A stretch of 64,000 nt of DNA, from assembly GCF_001187725.1 (NCBI RefSeq), contig NZ_LGIQ01000002.1, positions 318,890-382,889 on the forward strand, written 5' to 3'. The DNA comes from Brevibacillus reuszeri. Its GTDB lineage: Bacteria > Bacillota > Bacilli > Brevibacillales > Brevibacillaceae. The notes below the pieces were generated by a model, which was given only the letters and a program-made list of their open reading frames with translations, ran no database searches and was not told the origin of the DNA. Both the position numbers and the translations under genes were made by a program. This document shows positions 26,107 to 34,875 of this stretch, piece after piece; within the stretch, counting starts at the first letter, position 1; each line of letters begins with the position of its first letter.

Positions 26107-26979
26107 ATGGACCATTACATGCGGATTCAAGCGGCGATTGACTATGTGGAGGAGCATTTGACCGAAGAATTGCCAATCACGGACATTGCAGCACAGGCAC
26201 ATTTTTCTGCTTTTCATTTTCAGCGCTTGTTTCAAGCGATCTGCGGATTTGGTGTACAGGAATACGTTCGCAAGCGCAGACTGTCAGAAGCCGCCGTCTT
26301 ATTACAAGACTCAAGCAAGAACATACTCGAGATCGCGGTCCTGTATCAATATCAATCCCAGGAGGCTTTTACACGCGCTTTTGAAAAGCGTTTTGGCATG
26401 ACGCCGGGAAAATTTCGCAAGTCGGATGTACCGCTTGTCTACCAGCCCAAAATGGACTTTTTGACGTTTCGCCTGAAGGACAAGGGAGAGATGAAGATGA
26501 ACAAACCGACGATCATGATGCTAGACGAAATTCTGATCATGGGTCGCTCATTTCGGACGAGCTTGCAGGACGAAATCTATTTTGAGGAAATACCGGAATT
26601 TTATCATGAGTTTGGCCGCAATCATGATTTTATGCGAATTCCAGATAAAGCAGCTCCAGACATGTCATACGGAATATCCTGCAATTTTGACGATGACGGG
26701 AGCTTTTCCTTTGTCGTTGGCGAAGCTGTAAATAAGATCACTGATCAAGTCCCGGAAGGCTTCGTGACGATGACACTGCCAGCAGGCAAATATGCAGAAT
26801 TCAAAGTGCACGGGTCAGCAGATCAAAGTCAAAATATACGCCGGTACATTTATGGTACGTGGCTGCCGAGCTCCAATTATGAGCGGAGAGAAGGACCAGA
26901 TTTTGAAGTCACGGATGTGTGCAATTCCAGGTACCCTGAGCAAATGAAAATGAACATCTACATCCCGCTGAAATCATAA
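26107..26979 (+). CDS. AraC-family regulator with GyrI-like effector domain
   Basis: 290 aa. N-terminal double HTH (residues 1-108: LPITDIAAQAHFSAFHFQRL, ILEIAVLYQYQSQEAFTRAF, FGMTPGKFRK) followed by a GyrI/BmrR-like ligand domain (about 130-290, LDEILIMGRS, VTMTLPAGKYAEFKVHG). Rob/BltR-like architecture; such proteins sense lipophilic compounds or drugs. Start ATG 26107 preceded by AAAGGAAGC. Divergent from the lipoprotein gene. Confidence 0.9.
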   Translation: MDHYMRIQAAIDYVEEHLTEELPITDIAAQAHFSAFHFQRLFQAICGFGVQEYVRKRRLSEAAVLLQDSSKNILEIAVLYQYQSQEAFTRAFEKRFGMTPGKFRKSDVPLVYQPKMDFLTFRLKDKGEMKMNKPTIMMLDEILIMGRSFRTSLQDEIYFEEIPEFYHEFGRNHDFMRIPDKAAPDMSYGISCNFDDDGSFSFVVGEAVNKITDQVPEGFVTMTLPAGKYAEFKVHGSADQSQNIRRYIYGTWLPSSNYERREGPDFEVTDVCNSRYPEQMKMNIYIPLKS

Positions 26980-27069
26980 TTTTACAATCCGTTCATATGC
27001 CATCCATCTTCTCTTTAAACCTGTTTGCTAAAGTAAGGGAGTAGGGAATTTGAATTTGGAGGCGAAAAT

Positions 27070-27576
27070 ATGATGGACGTGCAAATTGAACGTGCCAAGC
27101 GAGATGACTTTGCCGAAATGATAACGCTTGCGGATATGACGCTTCCGGATCGAATGAACCTGCATGAGTTGAAAAAGTATATGGAGCTGTTTCCCGAATT
27201 GATATTCAAGGCGACGTGTAACAATCTGCTCATCGGGTTCAGCTGCGCCGGGATTGATATGTACCAATCCACAGGATGGCTGTTATTCAGCAACGTACGC
27301 AAAGAGTTTCAGGGCCAAGGCATCGGCAAGCGATTTATCGAGGCAAGACTGCAAGCACTGCGCCAGTTTCCGACCCTTCGCACGATTCGGGTCACAGTGA
27401 GTGAAACGAACATGCCGTCCATTCGCGCCTTGGAGGCGTTCGGATTCCGTCTCGCACAGGCGGAACAAGACTACTACGGACCAGGAAAGCATCGGAACGT
27501 AATGGAATTGCCTATCCTGAGTGTGGCGACTACTGTTAGCCCTCAGATTGACGTTTCTGTCGAGCCCGTTTTGTAG
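27070..27576 (+). CDS. GNAT-family N-acetyltransferase
   Basis: 168 aa. Acetyl-CoA-binding motif A is visible as RKEFQGQGIGKRFIEAR (residues about 78-94), followed by VSETNMPSIRALEAFGFRLA. Substrate unknown. Two consecutive ATG codons at 27070; GGAGGCG upstream. Confidence 0.85.
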   Translation: MMDVQIERAKRDDFAEMITLADMTLPDRMNLHELKKYMELFPELIFKATCNNLLIGFSCAGIDMYQSTGWLLFSNVRKEFQGQGIGKRFIEARLQALRQFPTLRTIRVTVSETNMPSIRALEAFGFRLAQAEQDYYGPGKHRNVMELPILSVATTVSPQIDVSVEPVL

Positions 27577-27642
27577 ACAAATATCAAAAGAAATGAAACG
27601 AACAAGCTATTGGCTCCTTCACGGGGAGACATTAGCTTTTTT

Positions 27643-27900
27643 TTACGATTCAAAGTATGGAAGGACAAGAACCTTGCCCGGCGGGAGGGCATCCATAAAG
27701 CGGTAAGCATCGGCGGCTTCGCGTAGCGGAAAGCGACCTGAAATTCTTGGCTGGATGTCGTATTTCTGAGCTAGTTCCAAGGCTTGCGAGATGATTTCTC
27801 TGATTTCCCCAGCTCCCTTTATACCACCAGGACCGTATTTCGTCACAAAAACGGAGCCAGCCAGCATCAGTTGCCTAAGATCAATCGTAGGCAGCTCCCC
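27643..27900 (-). pseudogene. C-terminal remnant of a zinc-type (MDR) alcohol dehydrogenase/quinone reductase
   Basis: About 85 codons match only the end of medium-chain dehydrogenases: LRQLMLAGSVFVTKYG, ISGRFPLREAADAYRFMD, PGKVLVLP. The N-terminal catalytic domain and the nucleotide-binding GxGxxG are missing. Upstream in frame the sequence is unrelated (it is antisense to the fragment on the other strand). It is the left half of a deletion scar. Confidence 0.75.
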
Positions 27901-27907
27901 TACCCGC

Positions 27908-28009
27908 TTTTTGCAAAAGTATACGGAAGAGGAGCTGCGCCTCATGATTTGTGTGCTGAGTGATTCCTTGACTGCATCCTGGATCAACCCGGATGGGGAG
28001 CAGCGATGA
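27908..28009 (+). pseudogene. C-terminal remnant of a small regulator-like protein
   Basis: The frame reads LQKYTEEELRLMICVLSDSL then TASWINPDGEQR and a stop. The helix resembles the last helix of MarR-type regulators (..EEEL..L...L), but it is too short to be sure. There is no start or ribosome site. It abuts the dehydrogenase remnant head to head, as if the divergent promoter and both N-termini were deleted. Confidence 0.45.
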
Positions 28010-28017
28010 TCGACACA

Positions 28018-28059
28018 AAAAATCCTGTGCAGACGCGATGTCAGTTGCACAGGATTTTT
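28018..28059 (-). terminator. bidirectional terminator
   Basis: AAAAATCCTGTGC/GCACAGGATTTTT, 13-bp perfect stem. Ends ktrB on the minus strand and the regulator remnant on the plus strand. Confidence 0.88.
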
Positions 28060-28062
28060 CCA

Positions 28063-29421
28063 TTATTGTCCAATAATAACCCGTTCCTTCGGATGACGGT
28101 AGCGCATCATCCGATCCTTGCGTTTCAAGAAGAGCAGCAGATTGATGATTCCGATCCGCCCAATGACCATAGTTACAATCAGAATAACTTTGCCCGCCGC
28201 GCTCAGATTGGAGGTAATCCCCGTTGATAAGCCCGTAGTACCAAACGCAGAGCAAACCTCGAACAGGATGTGCTGGAAGGGCAAATCCTCCAGCCAGACG
28301 AGTAGAATCACCGCGGTAAACACCATGATGATTGCGATAAAAAATACGACAAATGAGCGCATGATGTCATCTTCCACTAATTCGCGACCAAATACCTTTA
28401 CATTTTTAAAGCCGCGCATGTTGGCAAATACGGTGGCAACGAGAACGAAGAAGGTAGTCGTCCGGATACCACCTCCGACGCTGCTGGGAGACGCACCGAT
28501 AAACATCATGGCTGAAAGCATGAGCAGCGATGGCGTAGAGAGTAGGCTGATATCCATTGTCGCCAGTCCACCGCTTCGCGAAGAGACAGAATGGAACAAG
28601 GAAAAAAATAAAGTTTCGACCCACGTTTTACCGGCAAACGATTTGCTGTGTTCAAACAAAAACAACAGAACAGCTCCGATGATAATCAGGGAGAAGAAGG
28701 TCAGAGTCGTAATTTTCGTAAACAAGGAAAAGGTAAAGCGCATCTTTGCCCGTTTATACGACAAGTACGTGCGCAGCTCCACAAGTACCGGAAAACCGAT
28801 GGCCCCGCAAATGATCAAGAGCATGACGAGCGACTGAAACACGTAGTCATGGGTAAAGTCCATCATAGAGTTGCCATACAGGTCGAATCCGGCATTCGTA
28901 AAGGAGCTGACGGCTGCAAAATACCCGTGATAATAAGCGGAATACCAGTCTGTATAATACCCTGCAAGCATGAAGTGAGTTCCCAATAGAATCGTCCCTA
29001 CCAGCTCAATCATGATGGCGATCACAAGAATATTGCGCATCAAATCAACAAGACCCGACAGCGTAGGACGATTGTGATCCGTAGCAATCCACATGCGATG
29101 CTCCAGCCCAATTTTTTGTCCCATCAGGAGCCAGAAAAAGGTTCCCAGCGTCATAATACCGATCCCGCCCACCTGGAAGAGCAGGGTCAAAAAAAGAATG
29201 CCCCACTCGTTGAACACTTCATGGATGGTAATGACAGTCAGTCCTGTTACGCTGATGGCACTCGCAGCGGTAAACAAGGAGTCGATGAACGTGAGATGTG
29301 CACCCGGGTTATGAAAAAATGGCAATAGCAATAGAAACGATGAGCTCAGAATGAGTCCCACGTAAAAAAAGACAATGATTTGGACAGAAGTCAAACGGCG
29401 TTTCTGGTTGGACGATAACAA
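28063..29421 (-). CDS. ktrB: KtrB/KtrD-type K+ uptake membrane subunit
   Basis: 452 aa TrkH/Ktr superfamily channel subunit. The four selectivity-filter loops are visible: SAISVTGLTV, SFTNAGFDL, SVSSRSGGLAT and FGTTGLSTGI. It needs a cytosolic KtrA/KtrC gating subunit, not encoded here, which makes it KtrD-like in context. TTG start at 29421 with CAGGAGG nine bases upstream. I looked for a ydaO/c-di-AMP riboswitch upstream and saw none. Confidence 0.92.
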   Translation of the reverse strand: MLSSNQKRRLTSVQIIVFFYVGLILSSSFLLLLPFFHNPGAHLTFIDSLFTAASAISVTGLTVITIHEVFNEWGILFLTLLFQVGGIGIMTLGTFFWLLMGQKIGLEHRMWIATDHNRPTLSGLVDLMRNILVIAIMIELVGTILLGTHFMLAGYYTDWYSAYYHGYFAAVSSFTNAGFDLYGNSMMDFTHDYVFQSLVMLLIICGAIGFPVLVELRTYLSYKRAKMRFTFSLFTKITTLTFFSLIIIGAVLLFLFEHSKSFAGKTWVETLFFSLFHSVSSRSGGLATMDISLLSTPSLLMLSAMMFIGASPSSVGGGIRTTTFFVLVATVFANMRGFKNVKVFGRELVEDDIMRSFVVFFIAIIMVFTAVILLVWLEDLPFQHILFEVCSAFGTTGLSTGITSNLSAAGKVILIVTMVIGRIGIINLLLFLKRKDRMMRYRHPKERVIIGQ

Positions 29422-29541
29422 AATAAATAGCCTCCTGAGTAAACTTCATAAAGGTTATCATACCAAAAAAAGTTAGCTAGCAAAATGCAGAGTCGTAATT
29501 CCATGAGAAAATCTGATGACGATATCCACTCCAAAGGAGAC

Positions 29542-29585
29542 AAAAAAATAACCTTGGGTGGCCTTATGACCAATTTCCAAGGTTA
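29542..29585 (-). terminator. Rho-independent terminator (minus strand)
   Basis: AACCTTGG/CCCAAGGTT stem followed on the minus strand by ATTTTTTT. Ends the CHRD gene. Confidence 0.8.
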
Positions 29586-29597
29586 TCAGGTATTCCA

Positions 29598-30013
29598 TTA
29601 CTGTCTGCGGGAATCTGTACACCTGATTTGTCCACGTATTTCACCATTCGGATGTTGCGTCGTATGTGCGTCTACGTAAGTCATTCCGTCATTCATCAAT
29701 CGCAGCAATTCGGCGAAAGTTCTCCCCTGAAGCGGACCAACCAGATCATTTTGCGTTATGGCTCCTGTTACTACCCCGCGATTCACACTAATTCCGCGCG
29801 AGATTGGTCCGAACAAGGTTACCACGACAAGACCATTCGCACCTTTGGCTCCCATAAGAATATGGGCTTGGGTAAGTTTTCGCAATTGGTTGACGACCAG
29901 ACGATATTCCAGAAGCTGACCATCCTCACTTAATCGAAAGTGGATATTTCCTGTTGCATTTGTGGTTACTGGAGGCGCCTCCTCAGAACCTCGCAGTAAA
30001 ATCGCTTTGCCAT
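29598..30013 (-). pseudogene. CHRD-domain protein with 5' frameshift
   Basis: ATG 30013 has GGGAGGTG upstream and reads MAKRFY before leaving the CHRD frame. From codon 7 the homologous frame reads RGSEEAPPVTTNATGNIHF, then QAHILMGAKGANGLVVVTLF, GAITQNDLVGPLQG and YVDAHTTQHPNGEIRGQI, a complete CHRD domain. Adding one T to the TTTT run at 29998-30002 restores MAKRFLLRGSEE and a 138-aa protein. Either a real loss, a slippage-prone tract, or a sequencing error. Confidence 0.75.
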
Positions 30014-30166
30014 CGTAACACCTCCCTCGTTACTACATTCTTATTGGCGAGGGTCTTCGATGGCTTGTATGATTGTCCACGCTGGCCATCCAAGTAGGAG
30101 AGAAATAGGTAGAACAAACAGAAAGGTCACATCCATTTTTATGAGAAACGTCAAGACGTTTTTCAC

Positions 30167-30203
30167 AGAAAAGACTGCCCCAGGAAACAAGAAGGGCAGT
30201 CTT
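30167..30203 (-). terminator. Rho-independent terminator of uppP
   Basis: AAGACTGCCC/GGGCAGTCTT stem with a T-rich tail on the minus strand. A perfect palindrome AAACGTC-AA-GACGTTT lies just beyond at 30146-30161. The remaining 150 bases to the CHRD gene hold nothing else I can name. Confidence 0.8.
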
Positions 30204-30242
30204 TGGCGAAGCCATGTGATAGTAGGAACGCCGGCATATCTC

Positions 30243-31073
30243 TTACATCATGAAGAAGTAAATGATAGCTGCCAGTGCGATCCGATACAGAGCAAACGGA
30301 ACCAGCTTGATTTTGTTAATCAGCTTCAGGAAAAAGCGAATCGACAAGAGGGCAAAGACGAATGCGCTGATAAAGCCGACGATAAAGAAGGGCAAGGACT
30401 CGATGGTGATGTACTGCCAGTGCTTCAATAAGGACAGGAAGCTGGCACCCGCCATGACAGGAACCGCCATGATAAACGTAAAGTCTGAAGCAGCTCTGTG
30501 GCTCAAGCCTAGCAATACCCCACCTGAGATGGTTGAGCCAGAACGGGAGAAGCCAGGCCATAAGGCGATACATTGAAATAATCCAATAACAAGTGCTTGC
30601 TTGTACGAAATTTGGTCAACGGTGGACACTTTGGGGCGTCCAGGCCGGAACCAGTCTGCTGCGATCATGAGCAGGGCACCAGCAACAAGCCCAATCAGCA
30701 CCGTATTGATGGAAAAGAGATACTCATCAATGTAGTTGTTAAACAGCAGTCCTAATACAGCAGCAGGCACAAGACCGACAATTACCTGAGTCAGGCGCAG
30801 CTTGTGTCCGGGACCATTGCCATCTGGTGAAAGCTTTTTAAGTCCCAGCAAACTGAGGAAGCGGTCCTTAAAAACGATCACAGCGGCCAAAATCGATCCA
30901 AGCTGAATCACTACCTTGAAGGTATTGGCGAATTCTTTCGTAAACATTTCTTTTGAGTGCAACCACATATCATCGACGATAATCATGTGCCCGGTAGAAG
31001 AGACAGGAGCGAATTCTGTAAGTCCTTCAACTAAACCTAGCACGAATGCAACGAAAATTTCCCAAAGGTTCAT
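30243..31073 (-). CDS. uppP: undecaprenyl-diphosphatase UppP (BacA)
   Basis: 276 aa integral membrane phosphatase that recycles the lipid carrier for cell-wall synthesis. Signature motifs: EGLTEFAPVSSTGHMI (residues 16-31, with catalytic Glu and Ser/Thr/His) and PGFSRSGSTISGG. Length typical. Start ATG 31073 with AAAGGTGAG. Overproduction is known to give bacitracin tolerance in this family. Confidence 0.95.
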   Translation of the reverse strand: MNLWEIFVAFVLGLVEGLTEFAPVSSTGHMIIVDDMWLHSKEMFTKEFANTFKVVIQLGSILAAVIVFKDRFLSLLGLKKLSPDGNGPGHKLRLTQVIVGLVPAAVLGLLFNNYIDEYLFSINTVLIGLVAGALLMIAADWFRPGRPKVSTVDQISYKQALVIGLFQCIALWPGFSRSGSTISGGVLLGLSHRAASDFTFIMAVPVMAGASFLSLLKHWQYITIESLPFFIVGFISAFVFALLSIRFFLKLINKIKLVPFALYRIALAAIIYFFMM

Positions 31074-31290
31074 GCGTACTCACCTTTCCAAATAACGTGC
31101 TATAATGGCCATTTACATAGAGTTTGTTCCTCATTCACTTTAATACAAAAAGCGGGAAATAGTAAGCACTTCATGGAAGATTTACATCTTTGTAACCAGT
31201 TTGTAATCAGCGATTTTGACCTATCCAGAATACCCGCATGAAAGGTATGATGGTAGCAACCGAAATTTTTCCCAAAAAGGAGATAAGATT

Positions 31291-31617
31291 ATGCCACATC
31301 TCATCGTTCGAGGTATTCAAGCCGAGCAAATGGCAGCCATCAGCGAGCCGCTTGCTGTAGAATTGGCAGCGCTTTGCGGCTGCGGTACCGATAACTTTAC
31401 AATCGAATGCTTGCAGACAACAGGTGTTTTTGCAGGGAAGGTTGTGGAGTCTTTTCCATTTATCGAGGTAGCCTGGTTTGAGCGGGGGCAGGAGGTTCGT
31501 GACCAGTTTGCCCAGATTGTGACCAAGTATGTTCTATCCCTCGGCATTCCTGAGGTGGAAATGGCGTTCGTAGCCTATCAAAAAGAAAGCTATTATGCCA
31601 ATGGAGAACATTTCTAA
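31291..31617 (+). CDS. DUF1904-type small protein
   Basis: 108 aa from ATG 31291 (AAAAAGGAGA upstream). Tautomerase-like beta-alpha-beta pattern: MPHLIVRGIQAEQM with Pro2 after the start Met, then VEVAWFERGQEVRDQFA and VEMAFVAYQKESYYANGEHF. Matches my memory of DUF1904, a family with a 4-oxalocrotonate-tautomerase-like fold but no proven activity. Confidence 0.75.
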   Translation: MPHLIVRGIQAEQMAAISEPLAVELAALCGCGTDNFTIECLQTTGVFAGKVVESFPFIEVAWFERGQEVRDQFAQIVTKYVLSLGIPEVEMAFVAYQKESYYANGEHF

Positions 31618-31670
31618 AGGGAGATGACAGCCGCTGTCGATTTCCCGGGAAAAGATAAATGAGATTCGAC

Positions 31671-31723
31671 AAGGGCTTTCCCTCCGTCTTTTTCGAGATG
31701 GAGTGGAAAAGTCCTCTTTTTAT
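31671..31723 (+). terminator. probable terminator
   Basis: Imperfect stem GGGCTTTCCCTCC/GGAGTGGAAAAGTCC followed by CTCTTTTT. Confidence 0.55.
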
Positions 31724-31786
31724 TTTGGAAAAAAGTGTCACATTGAGTGAGGGTGGATTGTTATTCATAGTGAGAGGGGGAACATC

Positions 31787-32359
31787 GTGAATAAGAGAGA
31801 AATCGAGCAGCTGCTGGACGAAATCAAAGCAGGCGCTATGGAACAATACGAAGTCATTATTGACCACTATCAGCAACCGATCTTTACATACTGCTATCAC
31901 ATGCTCGGTCATCGCCAGGATGCTGAGGACGCTGTTCAAGAAGTGTTGTTCCGTGCTTATGAGCGTCTTGACCAATATTCATACTCCCTGTCATTTTCCG
32001 CCTGGATTTATCGGATTGCTTTCAATCACTGTGCCAACGTTTTGAAGCGCAGGAAATTAAGCCGCTTTCTCCCCTTTTTGTTCAATCGTGATGAGGATGG
32101 TCGTAATTACGTAGAAGAGCAGATTGACCGCAATTATTTGGGAGAACCGTTTGACCGGATATGGAAGAGGCTGACTGCAGAGGAACGCACGCTGATGATA
32201 TTGCGTGTGCTGGAGGAAAAGGAATACGAGGAGATCGCTGCCTTGCTGGACAAGAAGCCTGCGGCATTGCGGAAGCAATTTGAACGAGCCTTGAAAAAGT
32301 GCAAACGCTATTTGCCAGCGATGGGAGGGATGGCTAATGATGGATCAAAATCCGTTTAA
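31787..32359 (+). CDS. ECF-type RNA polymerase sigma factor
   Basis: 190 aa. Sigma region 2 (YQQPIFTYCYHMLGHRQDAED, then AVQEVLFRAYERLDQY and WIYRIAFNHC) and region 4 (LTAEERTLMILRVLEEKEYE, then IAALLDKKPAALRKQFERAL). GTG start after GAGAGGGGG. The next gene, an anti-sigma-like membrane protein, overlaps its end by 23 bases, the usual arrangement for an ECF switch. Confidence 0.9.
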   Translation: MNKREIEQLLDEIKAGAMEQYEVIIDHYQQPIFTYCYHMLGHRQDAEDAVQEVLFRAYERLDQYSYSLSFSAWIYRIAFNHCANVLKRRKLSRFLPFLFNRDEDGRNYVEEQIDRNYLGEPFDRIWKRLTAEERTLMILRVLEEKEYEEIAALLDKKPAALRKQFERALKKCKRYLPAMGGMANDGSKSV

Positions 32360-33323
32360 GCCAATACAAGAGATGCTCATAGCAAAGCCAGTCCCGAAAG
32401 TCGATGTGAAAGAAAAAGTCATGGTAGCAATCATGGCTAAAAAAATGGAGGGGAAAAAAATCATGAAAAAGAAAATCGGATTGCTACTCATTGCAAGCAT
32501 GTTGGTTGGCGCTTCATCAGTCTGGGCTGGGATGAAAATGATTGAATTAAAGAATGAAAAGGGCGAAGTGGTACTAACGATGTCCCAGTATACGGATGAG
32601 GAGCAGCAAAAAGTCGTCCAGGAGCTGCCACAGGAAGATCAGACGAGACTGGCTGAAGAAGAAAAGGAGCTTGAGCGCAAAAGTGAAATCATGACAAACA
32701 TTATGAATGATCTGAAGCCAGGAACGACTGCAGCGGTCTACTGGGTGCCCAAAAACGAAGAGGAAGACAAAAATATCGTCTGGTCCAAGCATGCTCCGAA
32801 TATTACGGTCGTTTCCAATCCGGTTACCTATACCTCGTGGAAAGATATGCAGCCGGTTGTAGGGAAGATGTTTACCCTCCCAACTGAGCTGGGTGGAACC
32901 TTCAAGTTCAATGAAGGAGATGTGCTCTACGAGGATAGCGATAAGTACGATGCAGAAGCGATGAAGGCGGAAGCAAAAAGAGACAAAAAGGAATACGTTG
33001 TAAAGGAAATCCCGTCCAGCGACAAGTTCGATTACGCTACCGTCTCCTATCGTTCTGAAAAAGGTGGCATCAGAGCGGAAGTAAGAATGGCCGAAGAGGG
33101 CAATGCGCATACAGGAACAAATGCGCAAGTGATGGAAAAAGTCATGGTGGGCAACAATGAAGCGGTGCTGACCACACATAAGTCTGGAAACGGCGATGCT
33201 TTCAATTGGGTGATCTGGATCAAAAACGGTACGAAGCTGGAATACTCTTTGCGTGCATCGGAGAAGGTCGTTTCTAAAGAGGAGCTGCTTAAGCTGGCGA
33301 AACAGCTCAACGAAGTGAAGTAA
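32337..33323 (+). CDS. putative anti-sigma factor / signal-anchored protein with two starts
   Basis: 328 aa from ATG 32337 (GGGAGGG, 7 bases). Residues 1-42 would be cytoplasmic, 43-65 a membrane segment (MKKKIGLLLIASMLVGASSV), and the rest extracellular, rich in Glu/Lys with a central coiled-coil-like stretch (DEEQQKVVQELPQEDQTRLA). No zinc-binding anti-sigma motif (HxxxCxxC) is present. A second ATG at 32463, in frame, has its own GGAGGGG and would give a 286-aa exported protein with a typical signal peptide. Position after the sigma gene suggests sigma control. Confidence 0.7.
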   Translation: MMDQNPFKPIQEMLIAKPVPKVDVKEKVMVAIMAKKMEGKKIMKKKIGLLLIASMLVGASSVWAGMKMIELKNEKGEVVLTMSQYTDEEQQKVVQELPQEDQTRLAEEEKELERKSEIMTNIMNDLKPGTTAAVYWVPKNEEEDKNIVWSKHAPNITVVSNPVTYTSWKDMQPVVGKMFTLPTELGGTFKFNEGDVLYEDSDKYDAEAMKAEAKRDKKEYVVKEIPSSDKFDYATVSYRSEKGGIRAEVRMAEEGNAHTGTNAQVMEKVMVGNNEAVLTTHKSGNGDAFNWVIWIKNGTKLEYSLRASEKVVSKEELLKLAKQLNEVK

Positions 33324-33342
33324 TAAGGAAGAATATGATCAG

Positions 33343-33381
33343 AAAAGACCAGAACAAAGTGTCTGGTCCTTTTGCTTTTTT
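33343..33381. terminator. bidirectional terminator
   Basis: AAAAGACCAGA/TCTGGTCCTTTT stem between convergent genes, with T-runs on both strands. Confidence 0.8.
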
Positions 33382-33415
33382 CATAAAAATAGATCGGTAA
33401 AAGAAAGAACAGTGA

Positions 33416-34687
33416 TCATAGTATGCTTTGGATGCTATCCAGCGTCAATTCTGCTGGTCGGATGGCGTTTTTATAGCTAGTCGTTGACGATTCGCCCAAA
33501 TGGTACTCATGCAGGGCATCCGTGTCCTTCAGCATATTTCCGGTTAAAATGCACACTGCCGTCTCATCCTTGTCGATCACCTGCTGGGCAATCAGCTTGC
33601 GCAACCCGGCGACGGTTGCCGCAGAGGCAGGCTCACAACCAATTCCGCTCTTGTCTACCCAAGCTTTGGCGTCCAAAATCTCCTGGTCAGTCACAGAGCA
33701 AGTGACACCGTTTGTTTCCTCCAAAGTACGAAGCGCTTTTTTCCAGCTTGGCGGATTACCGATATTAAGAGCGGAGGCACGGGTATAAGGAGTCGGCTCT
33801 GGAACCAGCTCAGTACGTCCCTCTGCTACCATGCGGTGAAACGGACTGGCTCCCTCAGCCTGTACGAGTGCAACCCGAGGCAGCTTGTCGATGAAGCCAA
33901 GTTTTTTCAAATCCTGCAAGCCTTTCCCCAAAGCAGTCACATTGCTTAGTGCGCCGCCAGGAATCACGACCCAGTCAGGCAAATTCCAGTTTAGGTATTG
34001 AGCAATTTCATAGACGATGCTTTTTTGTCCCTCGATACGGAACGGGTTGATGGAATTGCAAATATAAAGACCGAGCTCTTTGCTGTGCTGCTCATAGAAG
34101 CGTATGCCATCATCGTAGGTGCCGTCAAAGCTGATCACATTTGCGCCGTAGGCAAGGGTTTGCAGCACTTTATTTAGAGAAATATTTTTATTTGGTACAA
34201 ATACGTACGATTCCTGGTTTGCCAAAGAGGCGTACATGGCAAGAGACGAGGAAGTATTCCCGGTAGATGTGCAGGTGAAGCGCTGGTAACCGAGAGAGCG
34301 ACCATGTGATACTGCTACAGTCATTCCGTTGTCTTTAAACGAGCCGCTCGGATTCTCGCTTTGTGCTTTCAGCAAGACCTTGCGATTGCTGCCGGTATAC
34401 GACTGAATTTGTTCGGAAGCATAGAGGCCTGTATTGCCCTCGTATTTGGTCGTGATGTACTCGTCTGCAAGCTCAGGGAAAATGAGCTCCTTGTAGCGCC
34501 AAACTCCGCTGGCATAAGGCGTCATGCGTTCCGAAAGACGGTCATGAAAGACGCGCTTTAAAAACTCGGCGTCTAGCTGCGCGGTGTCGTGAACGATGTC
34601 AAATAAGCCGCCACATGTACACTGATAGTCAAACAAGTCTGCCGATACTTCCTTGTTGCAATCAACACAAACCAGTTTCATTGCCAT
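33416..34687 (-). CDS. thrC: threonine synthase
   Basis: 423 aa PLP enzyme converting O-phosphohomoserine to threonine. N-terminal zinc-ribbon-like cysteines (C7, C10, C23, C25), PLP-binding Lys118 in SENPSGSFKDNGMT, and a phosphate-binding CTSTGNTSSSLAM stretch. ATG 34687 is chosen for GGGTGGATC upstream; the longer frame overlaps the promoter. No thrB or hom is adjacent, so it is a stand-alone copy. Confidence 0.9.
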   Translation of the reverse strand: MAMKLVCVDCNKEVSADLFDYQCTCGGLFDIVHDTAQLDAEFLKRVFHDRLSERMTPYASGVWRYKELIFPELADEYITTKYEGNTGLYASEQIQSYTGSNRKVLLKAQSENPSGSFKDNGMTVAVSHGRSLGYQRFTCTSTGNTSSSLAMYASLANQESYVFVPNKNISLNKVLQTLAYGANVISFDGTYDDGIRFYEQHSKELGLYICNSINPFRIEGQKSIVYEIAQYLNWNLPDWVVIPGGALSNVTALGKGLQDLKKLGFIDKLPRVALVQAEGASPFHRMVAEGRTELVPEPTPYTRASALNIGNPPSWKKALRTLEETNGVTCSVTDQEILDAKAWVDKSGIGCEPASAATVAGLRKLIAQQVIDKDETAVCILTGNMLKDTDALHEYHLGESSTTSYKNAIRPAELTLDSIQSIL

Positions 34688-34776
34688 GAGATCCACCCGA
34701 AAAAGAGCATGGGAGAATCTCTCCACCTCTTTTCTCTCTATTTGTTTTTTCGTCAAAGACTCGACGTATGCCATCT

Positions 34777-34805
34777 ATAGTAATGGGAGTTGAGAGGGAT
34801 GTAAA
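34777..34805 (-). promoter_or_regulatory. sigma-A promoter of thrC
   Basis: Minus strand TTTACA, 17-base spacer, TACTAT, leaving a leader of about 85 bases. No T-box consensus seen in the leader. Confidence 0.5.
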
Positions 34806-34875
34806 TCAAACTTTGCCATAAATGCGAAATATTCATAAAACATAGAAACGAACCCCCCCTCTCTCGTTTTCTGCC

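Noticed and set aside
28118..28837. 239-codon plus-strand frame
   Set aside because: Antisense to ktrB, which carries all four channel filter motifs.
29422..29541. c-di-AMP (ydaO) riboswitch before ktrB
   Set aside because: The leader is too short and lacks the conserved blocks.
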